Numbered from the stretch's first letter, positions 52,131 through 60,685 are shown. The stretch is 64,000 nt of DNA from CBDDFV01 sp965227335 (GCA_965227335.1 CBDDFV010000012.1:620001-684000); one strand, 5' to 3'. Translations and numbers: made by a program. The notes: generated by a model from the letters alone, not told the origin.

Positions 52131-53117
52131 TCAGTCGGCCGCGGCGGAATCGTCGTTTCTGACTGTTTCAGGGGCCTTCTCGGACGCTTCGCCCGGGTCC
52201 TGACTCGTCGCGCCGTTGCGGGCTCCACGCCAGAGGCCCAGGGCGGCGCCGCCGATCAGGCCGGTGGGAACGACCACCGCGATCTCCGCCGCGCGATTGA
52301 CGAGTTCGGCGGAGAGTGCCGCGGCGAGGGCGGCGGCCTGCAGGAAGCCCGCCGCGAGTCCGTTCGCCCATTCCCGCAGTCCGAGTCCGTTGCTGATGAA
52401 CGGCACCATGTTCACGATCGCCGTCACACACGAGAACGCCATCGCGGTCGCGGGGGGGATCGACTGGTCGATCAGTTCGAACGCCGCCCAGTATCGCGCG
52501 GCCCAGACGAACAGTTCGATGAATCGGATCACGCCGGCTCGTCCGAGGCGTCGGGTCGGCGAGTAGGCGAGCGCGCCGATGACGAGCGCGGCGGGTGGAA
52601 TGAGGGACAGCGCGATCGACCCGTCGACCAGGCTCGACAGCACGAGCCCCGCCGCGAGGAGCAGCGCGAGCACGCCGGACGTCCCGGACGCTTCGAGGAC
52701 GGTGCGGGCGCACGCACGGGCGGGCACGCCGTGGACGGTCTTGTGGTAGGCGATGCGTCCGAAGAGTCCGGGCTGCATGGGGACGTAGTTGACGAGCGTC
52801 GCCGCGCCCATGAGGCAGGTCATCTCCGTGTAGGACACCTTCGCCCACTTGCTGAGGAGCGCCCGGTACATCGCGCCGGTGAGGAAGACGTTGACGAAGA
52901 CGGCGCCGCAGAGCACGGCGAGGGCGACGGGATCGGGCGAGCGGACGGCCCGCCAGGCGTCGGCGACTTCGCTGCGCTGCTGGACGACCATGGCGATCGC
53001 GGCGGAGAGGAGCACGAGTCCGACGACGAGGCCGACCCACCGCCAGCGTCGGCTGTGCGGGGTCGGCTCGATGTCCTCGATGACTTCGTCGATCAGGTGG
53101 TCGGAGAACTCTGACAT
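52131..53117 (-). CDS. Lysylphosphatidylglycerol-synthase-type (UPF0104) membrane protein
   Basis: A 328-residue protein with about seven to eight hydrophobic segments (VGLVVGLVLLSAAIAMVV, VALAVLCGAVFVNVFLTGAMY and others). It resembles the flippase-like membrane half of lysylphosphatidylglycerol synthases (RALLSKWAKVSYTEMTCLMGAATLVNYVPMQPGLFGRIAY; VPFISNGLGLREWANGLAAGFL), without the catalytic C-terminal half. Function unknown; transport of a lipid-linked compound is likely. It is 19 bases downstream of mgtE on the same strand. Confidence 0.72.
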   Translation of the reverse strand: MSEFSDHLIDEVIEDIEPTPHSRRWRWVGLVVGLVLLSAAIAMVVQQRSEVADAWRAVRSPDPVALAVLCGAVFVNVFLTGAMYRALLSKWAKVSYTEMTCLMGAATLVNYVPMQPGLFGRIAYHKTVHGVPARACARTVLEASGTSGVLALLLAAGLVLSSLVDGSIALSLIPPAALVIGALAYSPTRRLGRAGVIRFIELFVWAARYWAAFELIDQSIPPATAMAFSCVTAIVNMVPFISNGLGLREWANGLAAGFLQAAALAAALSAELVNRAAEIAVVVPTGLIGGAALGLWRGARNGATSQDPGEASEKAPETVRNDDSAAAD

Positions 53118-53136
53118 CGGCGACGTCCGGCCTGCC

Positions 53137-54576
53137 TCAGCTCAGCCACGCCTGGGCGAGGAACGCGAGGCCGAGCAGGGATGAGAAGGAGATGGCGTCC
53201 GTGATCATGATCAGGAAGATCGCCGACGCCGCCGCGGGGTCCGCTCCGAAGCGCTTCATGAGCAGCGGCACGGCCGATCCGGTCAGGGTGCCGATGAACA
53301 TCGACACGGTCATTGATCCGCCGGCGATCAGCCCGAGCTTCCAGTTCGCGGTTTCGACGACGAAGGAGATGCCGGTGACGACGCCGGTCAGCGCCGCCCC
53401 GACGATCAGGCCGTTGAGCGCGCCGACCGATCCTTCGCGAAGGATGAGCGGGAGCACGCGGTCGGGACGCACTTCGTCAAGCACGATGCCGCGCAGCGTG
53501 ACGGCGAGGGCCTGGTGTCCGGCGTTCCCCGCCACCGCCGCGACCACCGGCATGAGCACCGCGAGGAAAGCGAGATCCTCGATCAGCGTTTCGAACTGCA
53601 GGACGATGAACGCGGCGGGCATGGTGATCATGAGGCTGATGATCAGCCAGACCGAGCGTCCCTTGATCTTTTCGAGCAGACTCGAGTAGACCGCCTCGCC
53701 GGCGCCGGCGCCGACCGTCTTCTGGACGTCTTCCGTGTGTTCGGCCCGGATGATGTCGATGACGTCGTCGACGGTGACGATGCCGAGCAGCCGGCGTTCC
53801 TCGTCGATGACGGGCAGCATCGCGTGGTCGTAGCGGTCGAAGGTGCGGGCGACTTCCTCGCGGTCCAGATCCGGCGGCACGACCGTGACGTTCGTGTACA
53901 TCAGGGTCTCGATCCGCTCCTCGTCGTGGGCGAGCAGGAGTCTGCGCAGATCGAGCAGGCCGACGAGGTGGTTCTGGGTGTCGACGACGAGGGCGTCGCG
54001 AAGGTCAGGATCGATGGGATTCGCGCGGATGTACTCGATCGCCTGGCGGACCGTGGCGTCGACGGCGACGGCGAGGAAGTCCGTCGTCATCATCCCGCCC
54101 GCCGACTCCTCGTCGTACGTGATCAGGCGGGAGAGATCCTCGGCCGGCTCGTCGTCCATGACGTCGAGCAGTCGGGCGGTCTCCTCGTCGTCGAGCGGCT
54201 GGAGAAGGTCCGCCGCGTCGTCCGGGGCCATGAGGCTGAGGAGACGGCTGGCGTACTCGGCGTTCTTCGCCGCGAGGTCCTCGAGCACCCCGACCGCGAG
54301 CGGACGCGCCATGTGGGCGAGGGCTTCGGCCGCCTTCTCGTCCTCCATCTGCTCGAGGAGTTCGACGGCCTCGTCGTCCTCCAGCGTCTCCAGCGTGTCC
54401 GCCGCATCCGGCGCCCGCTGCAGATCGACGACGCTTGCGAGCACGGGCACGTCAATCGTGTGCCCGAGCATCTCCGCGACCTGGGCGTCCTCGGGCCGCA
54501 CCTCGAGCGCGGCGCCGCCGCCGTTCGACCCTTCGTCCGGCGGCGTCAGGTCCTTCGATTCAGGTTCGTTCGCCAT
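53137..54576 (-). CDS. mgtE: Magnesium transporter MgtE
   Basis: Mg2+ channel/transporter that opens when cell Mg2+ is low. I start at MANEPESKDL (479 residues). Domains: cytoplasmic N-domain (about 40-160; LETLEDDEAVELLEQMEDEKAAEAL repeats), two CBS domains (about 160-285; SAGGMMTTDFLAV and TVDDVIDIIRAEHTEDVQK), the plug helix, and five membrane helices (about 310-479) with the pore segment AAVAGNAGHQALAVTLR and the conserved Asp in MITDAISF. A TACACT box lies 8 bases before the ATG, with no Shine-Dalgarno and no M-box leader. Confidence 0.94.
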   Translation of the reverse strand: MANEPESKDLTPPDEGSNGGGAALEVRPEDAQVAEMLGHTIDVPVLASVVDLQRAPDAADTLETLEDDEAVELLEQMEDEKAAEALAHMARPLAVGVLEDLAAKNAEYASRLLSLMAPDDAADLLQPLDDEETARLLDVMDDEPAEDLSRLITYDEESAGGMMTTDFLAVAVDATVRQAIEYIRANPIDPDLRDALVVDTQNHLVGLLDLRRLLLAHDEERIETLMYTNVTVVPPDLDREEVARTFDRYDHAMLPVIDEERRLLGIVTVDDVIDIIRAEHTEDVQKTVGAGAGEAVYSSLLEKIKGRSVWLIISLMITMPAAFIVLQFETLIEDLAFLAVLMPVVAAVAGNAGHQALAVTLRGIVLDEVRPDRVLPLILREGSVGALNGLIVGAALTGVVTGISFVVETANWKLGLIAGGSMTVSMFIGTLTGSAVPLLMKRFGADPAAASAIFLIMITDAISFSSLLGLAFLAQAWLS

Positions 54577-54584
54577 GGACCACC

Positions 54585-54590
54585 AGTGTA
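54585..54590 (-). promoter_or_regulatory. -10 box suggesting near-leaderless mgtE mRNA
   Basis: Minus-strand TACACT - 8 bases - ATG. Confidence 0.5.
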
Positions 54591-54631
54591 GCCGGTCCCC
54601 CCCCGACCGACCCCGGCGACCGCCGAACGGG

Positions 54632-54637
54632 TACAAC
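54632..54637 (+). promoter_or_regulatory. -10 box before the SpoU methyltransferase
   Basis: TACAAC - 10 bases - ATG at 54648; no Shine-Dalgarno. Confidence 0.4.
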
Positions 54638-54647
54638 ATGTTCGTTC

Positions 54648-55472
54648 ATGCTCGTGACGATCACCGATCCCGACGACCCGCGTCTCGACGACTACCGCGA
54701 TATCCGCGACCGCGATCTGCTCGGCCCCGACGGTCGACCCGGACTCTTCATCGGGGAGCAGGCGCTCACCGTCGAAAAGATGCTCGCCATCCCGGGACTG
54801 ACGAAGTCCGTCCTGCTCGCGCCGAACTGGGTCGACCGCATCGCGCCCCTCGCGCCGGAGGACGTGCCCGTCTACGTCGCCCACGCGGACGCGCTGAAGC
54901 AGGTCGCCGGCTTTCCCATCCATCGCGGCGTGCTGGCGGTCGGCCATCGGCCGGACCCGGCGACCCGGACCGTCGACGCCGTCCTCGATCTGCTCCCCGC
55001 CGCACGCACGGGACCGCTCACCCTGCTGCTGTGCGAGAACATCACCAACATCGACAACATCGGACTTCTCTTTCGGAACGCCGCCGCGTTCGCGGTCGAC
55101 GCCGTCATCCTCAGCCCGAAGTGCCATGACCCGCTCTACCGGAAGTCGATCCGCGTCTCGATCGGCCACGTGCTCACGACGCCGTGGGCGATCAGCGACG
55201 ACTGGGAGCAGGACCTGGCGCGGTTGCAGGACCGGGGCGTGACGCTGATCGCGGCGGCGATCGGTCCGGACGCCCGCGGGCTCGACGAGATCGCGCGTCC
55301 CGAGCGGGTCGGGCTCATCGTCGGACAGGAGTACGAGGGGATCGCCCCCGCGACGCTGGAGCAGGCGGATCACATCGTGCGGATCCCGATGGCGGCGGGG
55401 GTCGATTCGCTCAACGTCGGCGTCGCCGCCGCGGTCTGTCTGCACCGGTTCAGCCGCGGCCCGCGGGTGTGA
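54648..55472 (+). CDS. SpoU/TrmH-family RNA 2'-O-methyltransferase
   Basis: SPOUT (knotted) methyltransferase acting on rRNA or tRNA ribose. 274 residues: an N-terminal RNA-binding part (about 1-105; LLGPDGRPGLFIGEQALTVEKML is the L30e-like substrate region) and the catalytic domain. Motif 1 is LLLCENITNIDNIGLLFRNAAAF, motif 2 VGLIVGQEYEGI and motif 3 VRIPMAAGVDSLNVGVAAAVCLH. The target nucleotide cannot be told. The gene is divergent from mgtE with 71 bases between them; the start lies right after a -10-like box. Confidence 0.9.
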   Translation: MLVTITDPDDPRLDDYRDIRDRDLLGPDGRPGLFIGEQALTVEKMLAIPGLTKSVLLAPNWVDRIAPLAPEDVPVYVAHADALKQVAGFPIHRGVLAVGHRPDPATRTVDAVLDLLPAARTGPLTLLLCENITNIDNIGLLFRNAAAFAVDAVILSPKCHDPLYRKSIRVSIGHVLTTPWAISDDWEQDLARLQDRGVTLIAAAIGPDARGLDEIARPERVGLIVGQEYEGIAPATLEQADHIVRIPMAAGVDSLNVGVAAAVCLHRFSRGPRV

Positions 55473-55587
55473 CCGGCCCGTCCGTCACACGCGTGTCACA
55501 GCCGCTGTTTTTCTCTTGGGGCCGGGGTCGCCGGGACGGTACAGTGACGGGGCGACAGTGGGGCATGGGCAGATCGAGGAGACTCAC

Positions 55588-56244
55588 ATGATGCGATCGA
55601 TTCCCGGCGTTCTCTGGTCCATCATCGCCCTCAGCGTCGCGGCGCTGACCGTCGCCGCGCCCGCCGGCGACGATCCCCCCGGCGGTCCGCCGAACGAAAC
55701 GTGCGAAGACGCCATCGAGGTCATGACCGGCGGCGAGTACGAATTCACCAACGCCAAGGCGGTGGCGGACGGCGACCCCACGCCGTGCGGACAGATCTAC
55801 GCGGACGTCTGGTACCGCTACGACCCCCAGTGCTACGGGGACCTCTGGCTCACGACGTGCGGCCACGTCGACATCGACACCCGCATCGCCGTCTACTACG
55901 ACTGGGGCTGCCCGCCCGGCGAGGAGGCGCTCATCGTCTGTAACGACGACGGCCCGGACTGTCCGCTCGGCGGCTCCGAGATCTTCACGTTCGTCGAGTG
56001 CGGCCAGCCCGTGCTCATCCGCGTCGGCGGCGCGACGATCAACGACGCGGGTTTCGGCACGATGTTCGTCGACTGCTCCGGCGCGCCGTGCAGCGGCACC
56101 AAGTGCAACTACGACCTCGACGGCTCCGACTTCGTCGACGCGGCGGACATCGCGATCCTCCTCGCCAACTGGGGGACGCCGTACGGGGCGGCCGACCTCG
56201 CCGCGCTGCTCGCGGAGTGGGGGGAGTGTCTGTATCTCCCGTGA
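55588..56244 (+). CDS. Small exported protein with reduced dockerin-like tail
   Basis: 218 residues with signal MMRSIPGVLWSIIALSVAALTVAA; GAGGAGA before the start. The body (CEDAIEVMTGGEYEFTNAKA...VWYRYDPQCYGDLWLTTCG...DTRIAVYYDWGCP) is a pre-peptidase-type beta sandwich like the ones in the Cys-rich protein at 50805. The tail has one complete dockerin-like motif (LDGSDFVDAADIAILLANWG) and a second without its Ca-binding loop (GAADLAALLAEWGEC). A strong terminator follows. Confidence 0.82.
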   Translation: MMRSIPGVLWSIIALSVAALTVAAPAGDDPPGGPPNETCEDAIEVMTGGEYEFTNAKAVADGDPTPCGQIYADVWYRYDPQCYGDLWLTTCGHVDIDTRIAVYYDWGCPPGEEALIVCNDDGPDCPLGGSEIFTFVECGQPVLIRVGGATINDAGFGTMFVDCSGAPCSGTKCNYDLDGSDFVDAADIAILLANWGTPYGAADLAALLAEWGECLYLP

Positions 56245-56279
56245 GTCGGCGCTGATCTTCGGCGGCATCGAAACCCCGT

Positions 56280-56313
56280 CCGGCGCCCGAACATGGGCGC
56301 CGGCTTGTCTTTC
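56280..56313 (+). terminator. Rho-independent terminator
   Basis: CCGGCGCCC-GAACAT-GGGCGCCGG followed by CTTGTCTTT, 36 bases after the stop of the small dockerin-tailed gene. Confidence 0.85.
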
Positions 56314-56332
56314 GGGTCGGCCCTTCTAGGAT
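56305..56332 (+). promoter_or_regulatory. Promoter of the 3-hydroxyacyl-CoA dehydrogenase gene
   Basis: TTGTCT - 16 bases - TAGGAT; the -35 hexamer lies in the T-rich tail of the preceding terminator. The ATG is at 56411. Confidence 0.45.
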
Positions 56333-56410
56333 GGTCCCCCCGTCGGCGGCCGGTGCGTGTTGTGCGCGGCCGGGCGGGGCGTTCCATCATCAGGAGAGGT
56401 CTGGTCGGTC

Positions 56411-57265
56411 ATGTCTGACGTGAAGAGCATCGCTGTCATCGGGGCGGGGACGATGGGTTCGGGAATTGCGTTGACCGCCGCGATGAAGGGGCTGGACGCG
56501 TGGCAGATCGACATTTCCGAGGAGCAGTTGGAGCGGGCGAAGGCGTACCACGCGAAGACGGTGGGTCGGAACGTCGAGAAGGAGCGGATGACGCAGGCGG
56601 AGGCGGACGCCGCGCTGGGCCGGCTGTCGTACACGACCTCGATGTCGGACGCGAGTGCTGCGGGCTTTGTCGTCGAGGCGGCGACGGAGAATCTGGACGT
56701 CAAGCGGAAGCTGTTCCGGTCGATGCAGGCGACGTTCGGGAAGGACGTGATTCTGGGGACGAACACGTCGTCGATCTCGATCACCGACATTGCATCGACG
56801 GTGGGCGAGGATGCGCACCGGGTGATCGGGATGCACTTCTTCAACCCGGTGCCGGTGATGAAGCTGGTCGAGGTGATCAAGGGACTCGCAACGACGGACG
56901 ACGTGACGGAACGCACAATCGCGTTGTCGGAGCAGTTGGGCAAGACGCCGATCCCGGCCAACGATCGCGCGGGTTTCGTCTCGAACCGTGTGCTGATGCC
57001 GATGATCAACGAAGCGTTCTACGCGTGGATGGAAGGCGTTGCGGAGCCGGAAGCGATCGACGGCATCATGAAGCTCGGCTGCAACTTCCCGATGGGCCCG
57101 CTGCGTCTGGCGGACTTCATCGGCCTCGACGTCTGTCACGACATCATGATGGTGCTGTACACGGAGCTCGGGCAGGACAAGTATTTTCCGTGTCCGCTGC
57201 TGCGTCAGCTCGTGACCGCGGGTCGCCTGGGCGACAAGACGAAGCGCGGCGTGTACGAGTATTGA
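56411..57265 (+). CDS. 3-hydroxybutyryl-CoA dehydrogenase
   Basis: NAD(P)-dependent enzyme interconverting 3-hydroxybutyryl-CoA and acetoacetyl-CoA. 284 residues from MSDVKSIAVIGAGTMGSGIAL, the NAD site; AGGAGAGG is upstream. Other marks: VVEAATENLDVKRKLFRSM, TNTSSISITDIA, RVIGMHFFNPVPVMKLVEVIKG (catalytic His), NDRAGFVSNRVLMPMINEAF, and MKLGCNFPMGPLRLADFIGLDVC in the C-terminal helical domain. No other fatty-acid or polyhydroxybutyrate gene is adjacent. Confidence 0.94.
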   Translation: MSDVKSIAVIGAGTMGSGIALTAAMKGLDAWQIDISEEQLERAKAYHAKTVGRNVEKERMTQAEADAALGRLSYTTSMSDASAAGFVVEAATENLDVKRKLFRSMQATFGKDVILGTNTSSISITDIASTVGEDAHRVIGMHFFNPVPVMKLVEVIKGLATTDDVTERTIALSEQLGKTPIPANDRAGFVSNRVLMPMINEAFYAWMEGVAEPEAIDGIMKLGCNFPMGPLRLADFIGLDVCHDIMMVLYTELGQDKYFPCPLLRQLVTAGRLGDKTKRGVYEY

Positions 57266-57287
57266 TCGACGGTTCGATTCACGCGTC

Positions 57288-57355
57288 GGTTGGGCCCCCG
57301 GCCCAACATCGAATGGGCAACGCGGGTGAATCGATGTTGGGCCGGGGGCCCAACC
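57288..57355. repeat. Perfect 25-bp inverted repeat
   Basis: Arms 57288-57312 and 57331-57355 are exact reverse complements over 25 bases (starting GGTTGGGCCCCCGG), with an 18-base loop. First of three hairpins in the 211-base gap 57266-57476. Confidence 0.95.
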
Positions 57356-57374
57356 TACGACGAACTACACGGCA

Positions 57375-57405
57375 CGTTCGCCCACGGCGAAGCCGTGGGC
57401 GAACG
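57375..57405. repeat. Perfect 14-bp hairpin
   Basis: CGTTCGCCCACGGC - GAA - GCCGTGGGCGAACG; second hairpin of the group. Confidence 0.95.
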
Positions 57406-57420
57406 ATCACATCACTGCCA

Positions 57421-57447
57421 ACAAACAACCCCCGGCAGAGCCGGGGG
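57421..57447 (-). terminator. Terminator of the DegT operon
   Basis: On the minus strand CCCCCGGC-TCT-GCCGGGGG is followed by TTGTTTGT. It lies 30 bases past the DegT stop. Its stem matches the hairpin at 43314. Confidence 0.75.
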
Positions 57448-57476
57448 CTGTGGTTGTTCCATCTGGACGTGGGGCG

Positions 57477-58658
57477 TTACGCGGTCGCGGCGGCGTGTTC
57501 GCCGACGAACGCGGCGATCGTGTCGACGACGTACTGCTTCTGCTCCGGCGTCAGCTCCGGATAGATCGGAATCGCGACCGTCTCCTTCGCCGCGAGCTCC
57601 GTGTGCGGCAGATCGCCTTCTGAATAGTTCAGGTGCTCGAAGCACTCCTGGAGATGCAGCGGCACCGGGTAGTACACCTCGTTGCCGATGTCGTTCGCCT
57701 TGAGATGCTCGCGCAACTCGTCGCGGATCGCGGCGGGGACACGGATCACGTACTGGTTGTAGATGTGACGCGCGCCGGAGGCCGCCGGCTCCGGCGTGCG
57801 GATCGGGAAGCCGCCGTCCAGCAGCGAGGTCGCGGACGTCGCGGCGCCCTTCTGGCTGAACGCCTGGTCGTACCACGCCGCGTTCGTCTGGCGACCCTCC
57901 GACCACTTGTCGAGGTGACGCAGCTTCACGCGGAGCACCGCCGCCTGCAACGCGTCGAGACGCGAGTTCATGCCGACGATCTGGTGGTAGTACTTCGGCT
58001 TGCCGCCGTGCAGACGCAGGATGCCGACCTTCGCGGCCATGTCCTCGTCATTGGTGGTGACGACGCCGCCGTCGCCGAAGCCGCCGAGGTTCTTCGAGGG
58101 GAAGAACGAGAAGCAGCCGAACGCGCCGGTTTCGCCCGCCCGGGCGCCGCGCGGGTCTTCCGAACCGATCGCCTGGGCCGCGTCCTCGATGACCGGAACG
58201 CCGAGCTCCTTGCCCAACGCGTTGAACGCGGTCATGTCGACCATCTGGCCGAAGAGGTGCACCGGCATGATCGCCTTGAGGTTCGTGCACTTCGCGGCGG
58301 CGGCGCGGACCGAATCCACGGTGACGTTGTACGTCGCCGGATCGATGTCCGCGAAGACGGGCGTGGCGCCCAGTCGGTGAATGCAGCCCGCGGTCGAGAA
58401 GAAGGTGTACGACGGGCAGATGACCTCATCGCCCGGGCCGATGTCCAGCGCCCAGAGGGCGAGGAGGATCGCGTCGGTGCCGGAGGCGCAGCCGATCGAG
58501 TAGTCCGCCCGGCAGTACTCGCCGATCTCCTTCTCGAGTTCGACGACGTTCGGGCCCATGACGAACCACTGTGATTCGATGACCTCCTTCACGACGGGTT
58601 CGATTTCGTCGCGAAGCGTGTCGTACTGCGCCTTCAGGTCAAGCAAGGGCACGTTCAT
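57477..58658 (-). CDS. DegT/DnrJ/EryC1-family sugar aminotransferase (WbpE-like)
   Basis: PLP enzyme that transfers an amino group from glutamate to a keto sugar nucleotide. 393 residues: MNVPLLDLKAQYDTLRDEIE, the substrate patch SIGCASGTDAILLALWALDIG, PSYTFFSTAGCIHRLGATPVFADID, EDAAQAIGSE (PLP-binding Asp), CFSFFPSKNLGGFGDGG (PLP-binding Lys) and HIYNQYVIRV. Close similarity in style to WbpE/WlbC, which aminates C3 of UDP-GlcNAc(3-oxo)A. The two preceding genes code for the partner enzymes. Confidence 0.9.
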   Translation of the reverse strand: MNVPLLDLKAQYDTLRDEIEPVVKEVIESQWFVMGPNVVELEKEIGEYCRADYSIGCASGTDAILLALWALDIGPGDEVICPSYTFFSTAGCIHRLGATPVFADIDPATYNVTVDSVRAAAAKCTNLKAIMPVHLFGQMVDMTAFNALGKELGVPVIEDAAQAIGSEDPRGARAGETGAFGCFSFFPSKNLGGFGDGGVVTTNDEDMAAKVGILRLHGGKPKYYHQIVGMNSRLDALQAAVLRVKLRHLDKWSEGRQTNAAWYDQAFSQKGAATSATSLLDGGFPIRTPEPAASGARHIYNQYVIRVPAAIRDELREHLKANDIGNEVYYPVPLHLQECFEHLNYSEGDLPHTELAAKETVAIPIYPELTPEQKQYVVDTIAAFVGEHAAATA

Positions 58659-59289
58659 GAGTGGACTCCTGCACCTCGTTCACGGCGACGAGTTCATGCT
58701 CGCCCGCCAGTTGGTATTCGTTCTTGCACGCGTTGCACGTGACGGTCGAACCGACCGCCGCGCCGTCGGGGAGACGCACGCCGCAGCGGCACATCCAGCC
58801 GATTCGTTTCGCGGGGACGCCGACCATCAGCGCGTAGTCCGGGACATCCTTGGCCACCACCGCGCCCGCGCCGATGAAGGCGAAGGCGCCCACGGTGTGG
58901 CCGCACACGATCGTCGAGTTCGCGCCCATCGACGCGCCCTTCTTCACGCGGGTGGTCTGGTACTCGTCGCGTCGGACGATCTCGCTCCGCGGGTTGGTCA
59001 CGTTCGTGAAGACCATCGACGGACCGCAGAAGACGTCGTCCTCCAGGATCACGCCGGTGTAGATCGAGACGTTGTTCTGCACCTTGACGTTGTCGCCCAG
59101 CGTCACGTCCGGCGACACCACGACGTTCTGGCCGAGGTTGCAGTTCCGGCCGAGCGTCGCGTTGGGCATGACGTGGCTGAAGTGCCAGATCCTCGTGCCC
59201 GCGCCGATCGTGCAGCCCTCGTCGACGTACGCCGATTCGTGGATCTTCACGCCGGGGAAGCGGTCGTCGGTGCGGATCTCAGACGGCAT
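58639..59289 (-). CDS. Left-handed beta-helix N-acetyltransferase (WbpD/WlbB-like)
   Basis: Acetylates the 3-amino group of UDP-2-acetamido-3-amino-uronic acid. In 216 residues, hexapeptide repeats form the coil (YVDEGCTIGAGTRIWHFSHV, ATLGRNCNLGQNVVV and more), with the loop VFTNVTNPRSEIVRRDEYQTT typical of WbpD. The C-terminus has a zinc ribbon (CRCGVRL...CNACKNEY), which occurs in many but not all relatives. The start overlaps the upstream gene by 11 bases and the end overlaps the DegT gene by 20 bases. Confidence 0.9.
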   Translation of the reverse strand: MPSEIRTDDRFPGVKIHESAYVDEGCTIGAGTRIWHFSHVMPNATLGRNCNLGQNVVVSPDVTLGDNVKVQNNVSIYTGVILEDDVFCGPSMVFTNVTNPRSEIVRRDEYQTTRVKKGASMGANSTIVCGHTVGAFAFIGAGAVVAKDVPDYALMVGVPAKRIGWMCRCGVRLPDGAAVGSTVTCNACKNEYQLAGEHELVAVNEVQESTHERALA

Positions 59290-60379
59290 GCGTCGACTCC
59301 TTGCGGACTGACGCGGGCTCGACGTCGATCACCGCCGCGCGTCCGGAATCGCTGACGCGTTCCGATCCGCGGCTTCCCGTGAGGGCCACCGGAACGCCGT
59401 TCGTCTGGAGCGAGCGCTGGGCGCCGTGGAGGATTTCGAGCACTTCAAGGCCGCTGCGTCCGTGGGTGAGGGCGGGCTGCCGGTCGATCACGCGGTCGAC
59501 GAAGTGCCGGCATTCGTTGCGAAGCGGTTCGTCGGCGGGGAACTCGACCTGCACGCCCTCGCCCCGCACGGGGATGGGCTGGCCTTCCTCCCAGTCGACC
59601 CGCTGGTCGTAGAGCACCAGCTCCTTGTTGACGTCGTCGTAGCTCGCCATCTTCTTCGAGCCGATCACGACGAGCTTCTGCTCCTTGAAGGGATGCAGCC
59701 ACGAGACGAACACGTGGGCCCGCACGCCGGAATCGAAGAGCAGCTGCGTCACCGTGACGTCGGCGATGTTCGGCGTCACGTAGCCGCCGCCGGTGGCGAC
59801 GACCTGGATCGGCGACATCCCGACCAGCCGCAGGATCACCGCGATGTCGTGCGGGGCGAACGACCAGAGGGCGTTCTCCTCCGTCCGGATCCTGCCGAGG
59901 TTCAGCCGGTTCGAGATCAGGTAGCGGACCTTGCCGAGCTCGCCGGCCCGGATCATCTCGTTGAGCTTGAGGATCGCGGGGTGATATTCGAGCAGGTGGC
60001 CGACCATCAGGATCCGCCCCGCCCGCTCCGCCCGGACGATGAGGTCGCGGGCCTCGCCGACGTCGATCGTCATCGGCTTCTCGACGAAGACGTCCTTGCC
60101 CCGATCAAGCGCTTCCGCCGCGAGGGCGTAATGCGTCTCCGCGGGGGTCGCGATCATGACCGCGTCGATCGTGTCGTCCGCGATGATCGCCTTCGGATCC
60201 TCGTGGATCGCGGCGTCCGGGGCCAGTTCCCGCGCCTTGGCGCGGCCGGCCTCCGACGGATCCGCCACGGCGACGAGACCGCCGATGGCGTTCATCGTCC
60301 GCACGATGTTCTTGCCCCACCCGCCGCACCCGATCACCGCGATGCGAGGTCCGTCCCCTGCCCGATGCGCCTCAGCCAT
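59279..60379 (-). CDS. Gfo/Idh/MocA-family oxidoreductase (WbpB/WlbA-like)
   Basis: NAD-dependent enzyme likely to oxidise C3 of UDP-N-acetylglucosaminuronic acid. 366 residues: IAVIGCGGWGKNIVRTMNAIG is the NAD site; IDAVMIATPAETHYALAAEALDRGKDVFVEKPMTIDVGEA has the hallmark EKP; MVGHLLEYHPAILKLNEMI and FAPHDIAVILRLVGM are typical of the WlbA group. First gene of the sugar operon; the promoter and an inverted repeat lie upstream. Confidence 0.9.
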   Translation of the reverse strand: MAEAHRAGDGPRIAVIGCGGWGKNIVRTMNAIGGLVAVADPSEAGRAKARELAPDAAIHEDPKAIIADDTIDAVMIATPAETHYALAAEALDRGKDVFVEKPMTIDVGEARDLIVRAERAGRILMVGHLLEYHPAILKLNEMIRAGELGKVRYLISNRLNLGRIRTEENALWSFAPHDIAVILRLVGMSPIQVVATGGGYVTPNIADVTVTQLLFDSGVRAHVFVSWLHPFKEQKLVVIGSKKMASYDDVNKELVLYDQRVDWEEGQPIPVRGEGVQVEFPADEPLRNECRHFVDRVIDRQPALTHGRSGLEVLEILHGAQRSLQTNGVPVALTGSRGSERVSDSGRAAVIDVEPASVRKESTHAV

Positions 60380-60483
60380 GTCGTTCCTTCCGGGCGTCGC
60401 CGCCTGGTGCCTCTCCTGATCGCCGGCCCCGGCCGTCGGGACCCGTGTCTCATTGTCGCCCCGCGCGGCGGCGGATGGGCCCC

Positions 60484-60505
60484 TCCGGTCGAAACTTCGA
60501 CCGGA
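60484..60505. promoter_or_regulatory. Perfect 10-bp inverted repeat, possible operator
   Basis: TCCGGTCGAA - AC - TTCGACCGGA, 105 bases upstream of the WbpB-like start. It could bind a dimeric regulator or form a leader hairpin. Confidence 0.45.
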
Positions 60506-60685
60506 ATGATCGACCGGACGGATCGATCGAACGCCGTCGCCGTCCGTCGGTGCGGGCCTGCTGATCCTTCGTCGAGCCGCCTGGCGGCCCTCGGGCGGGC
60601 GTTTCCGGGGTCGCGGTCAGGTCCGCGGTCGTTCCCACCGCCCTGACGCGACGCACGCGCCCCTCGCGCGAGTCCAAAAGGCGGG

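Noticed and set aside
54577..54647. Mg-sensing M-box riboswitch before mgtE
   Set aside because: Only 71 bases separate mgtE from the divergent gene and the likely mRNA is nearly leaderless, so there is no room for one.
17080..56244. Cellulosome
   Set aside because: Dockerin-like tails are present, but there is no cohesin, scaffoldin or glycoside hydrolase motif in the window.
57288..57447. CRISPR array or insertion-sequence ends
   Set aside because: The hairpins differ in sequence and have no regular spacers; no transposase or cas gene and no target-site duplication is visible.
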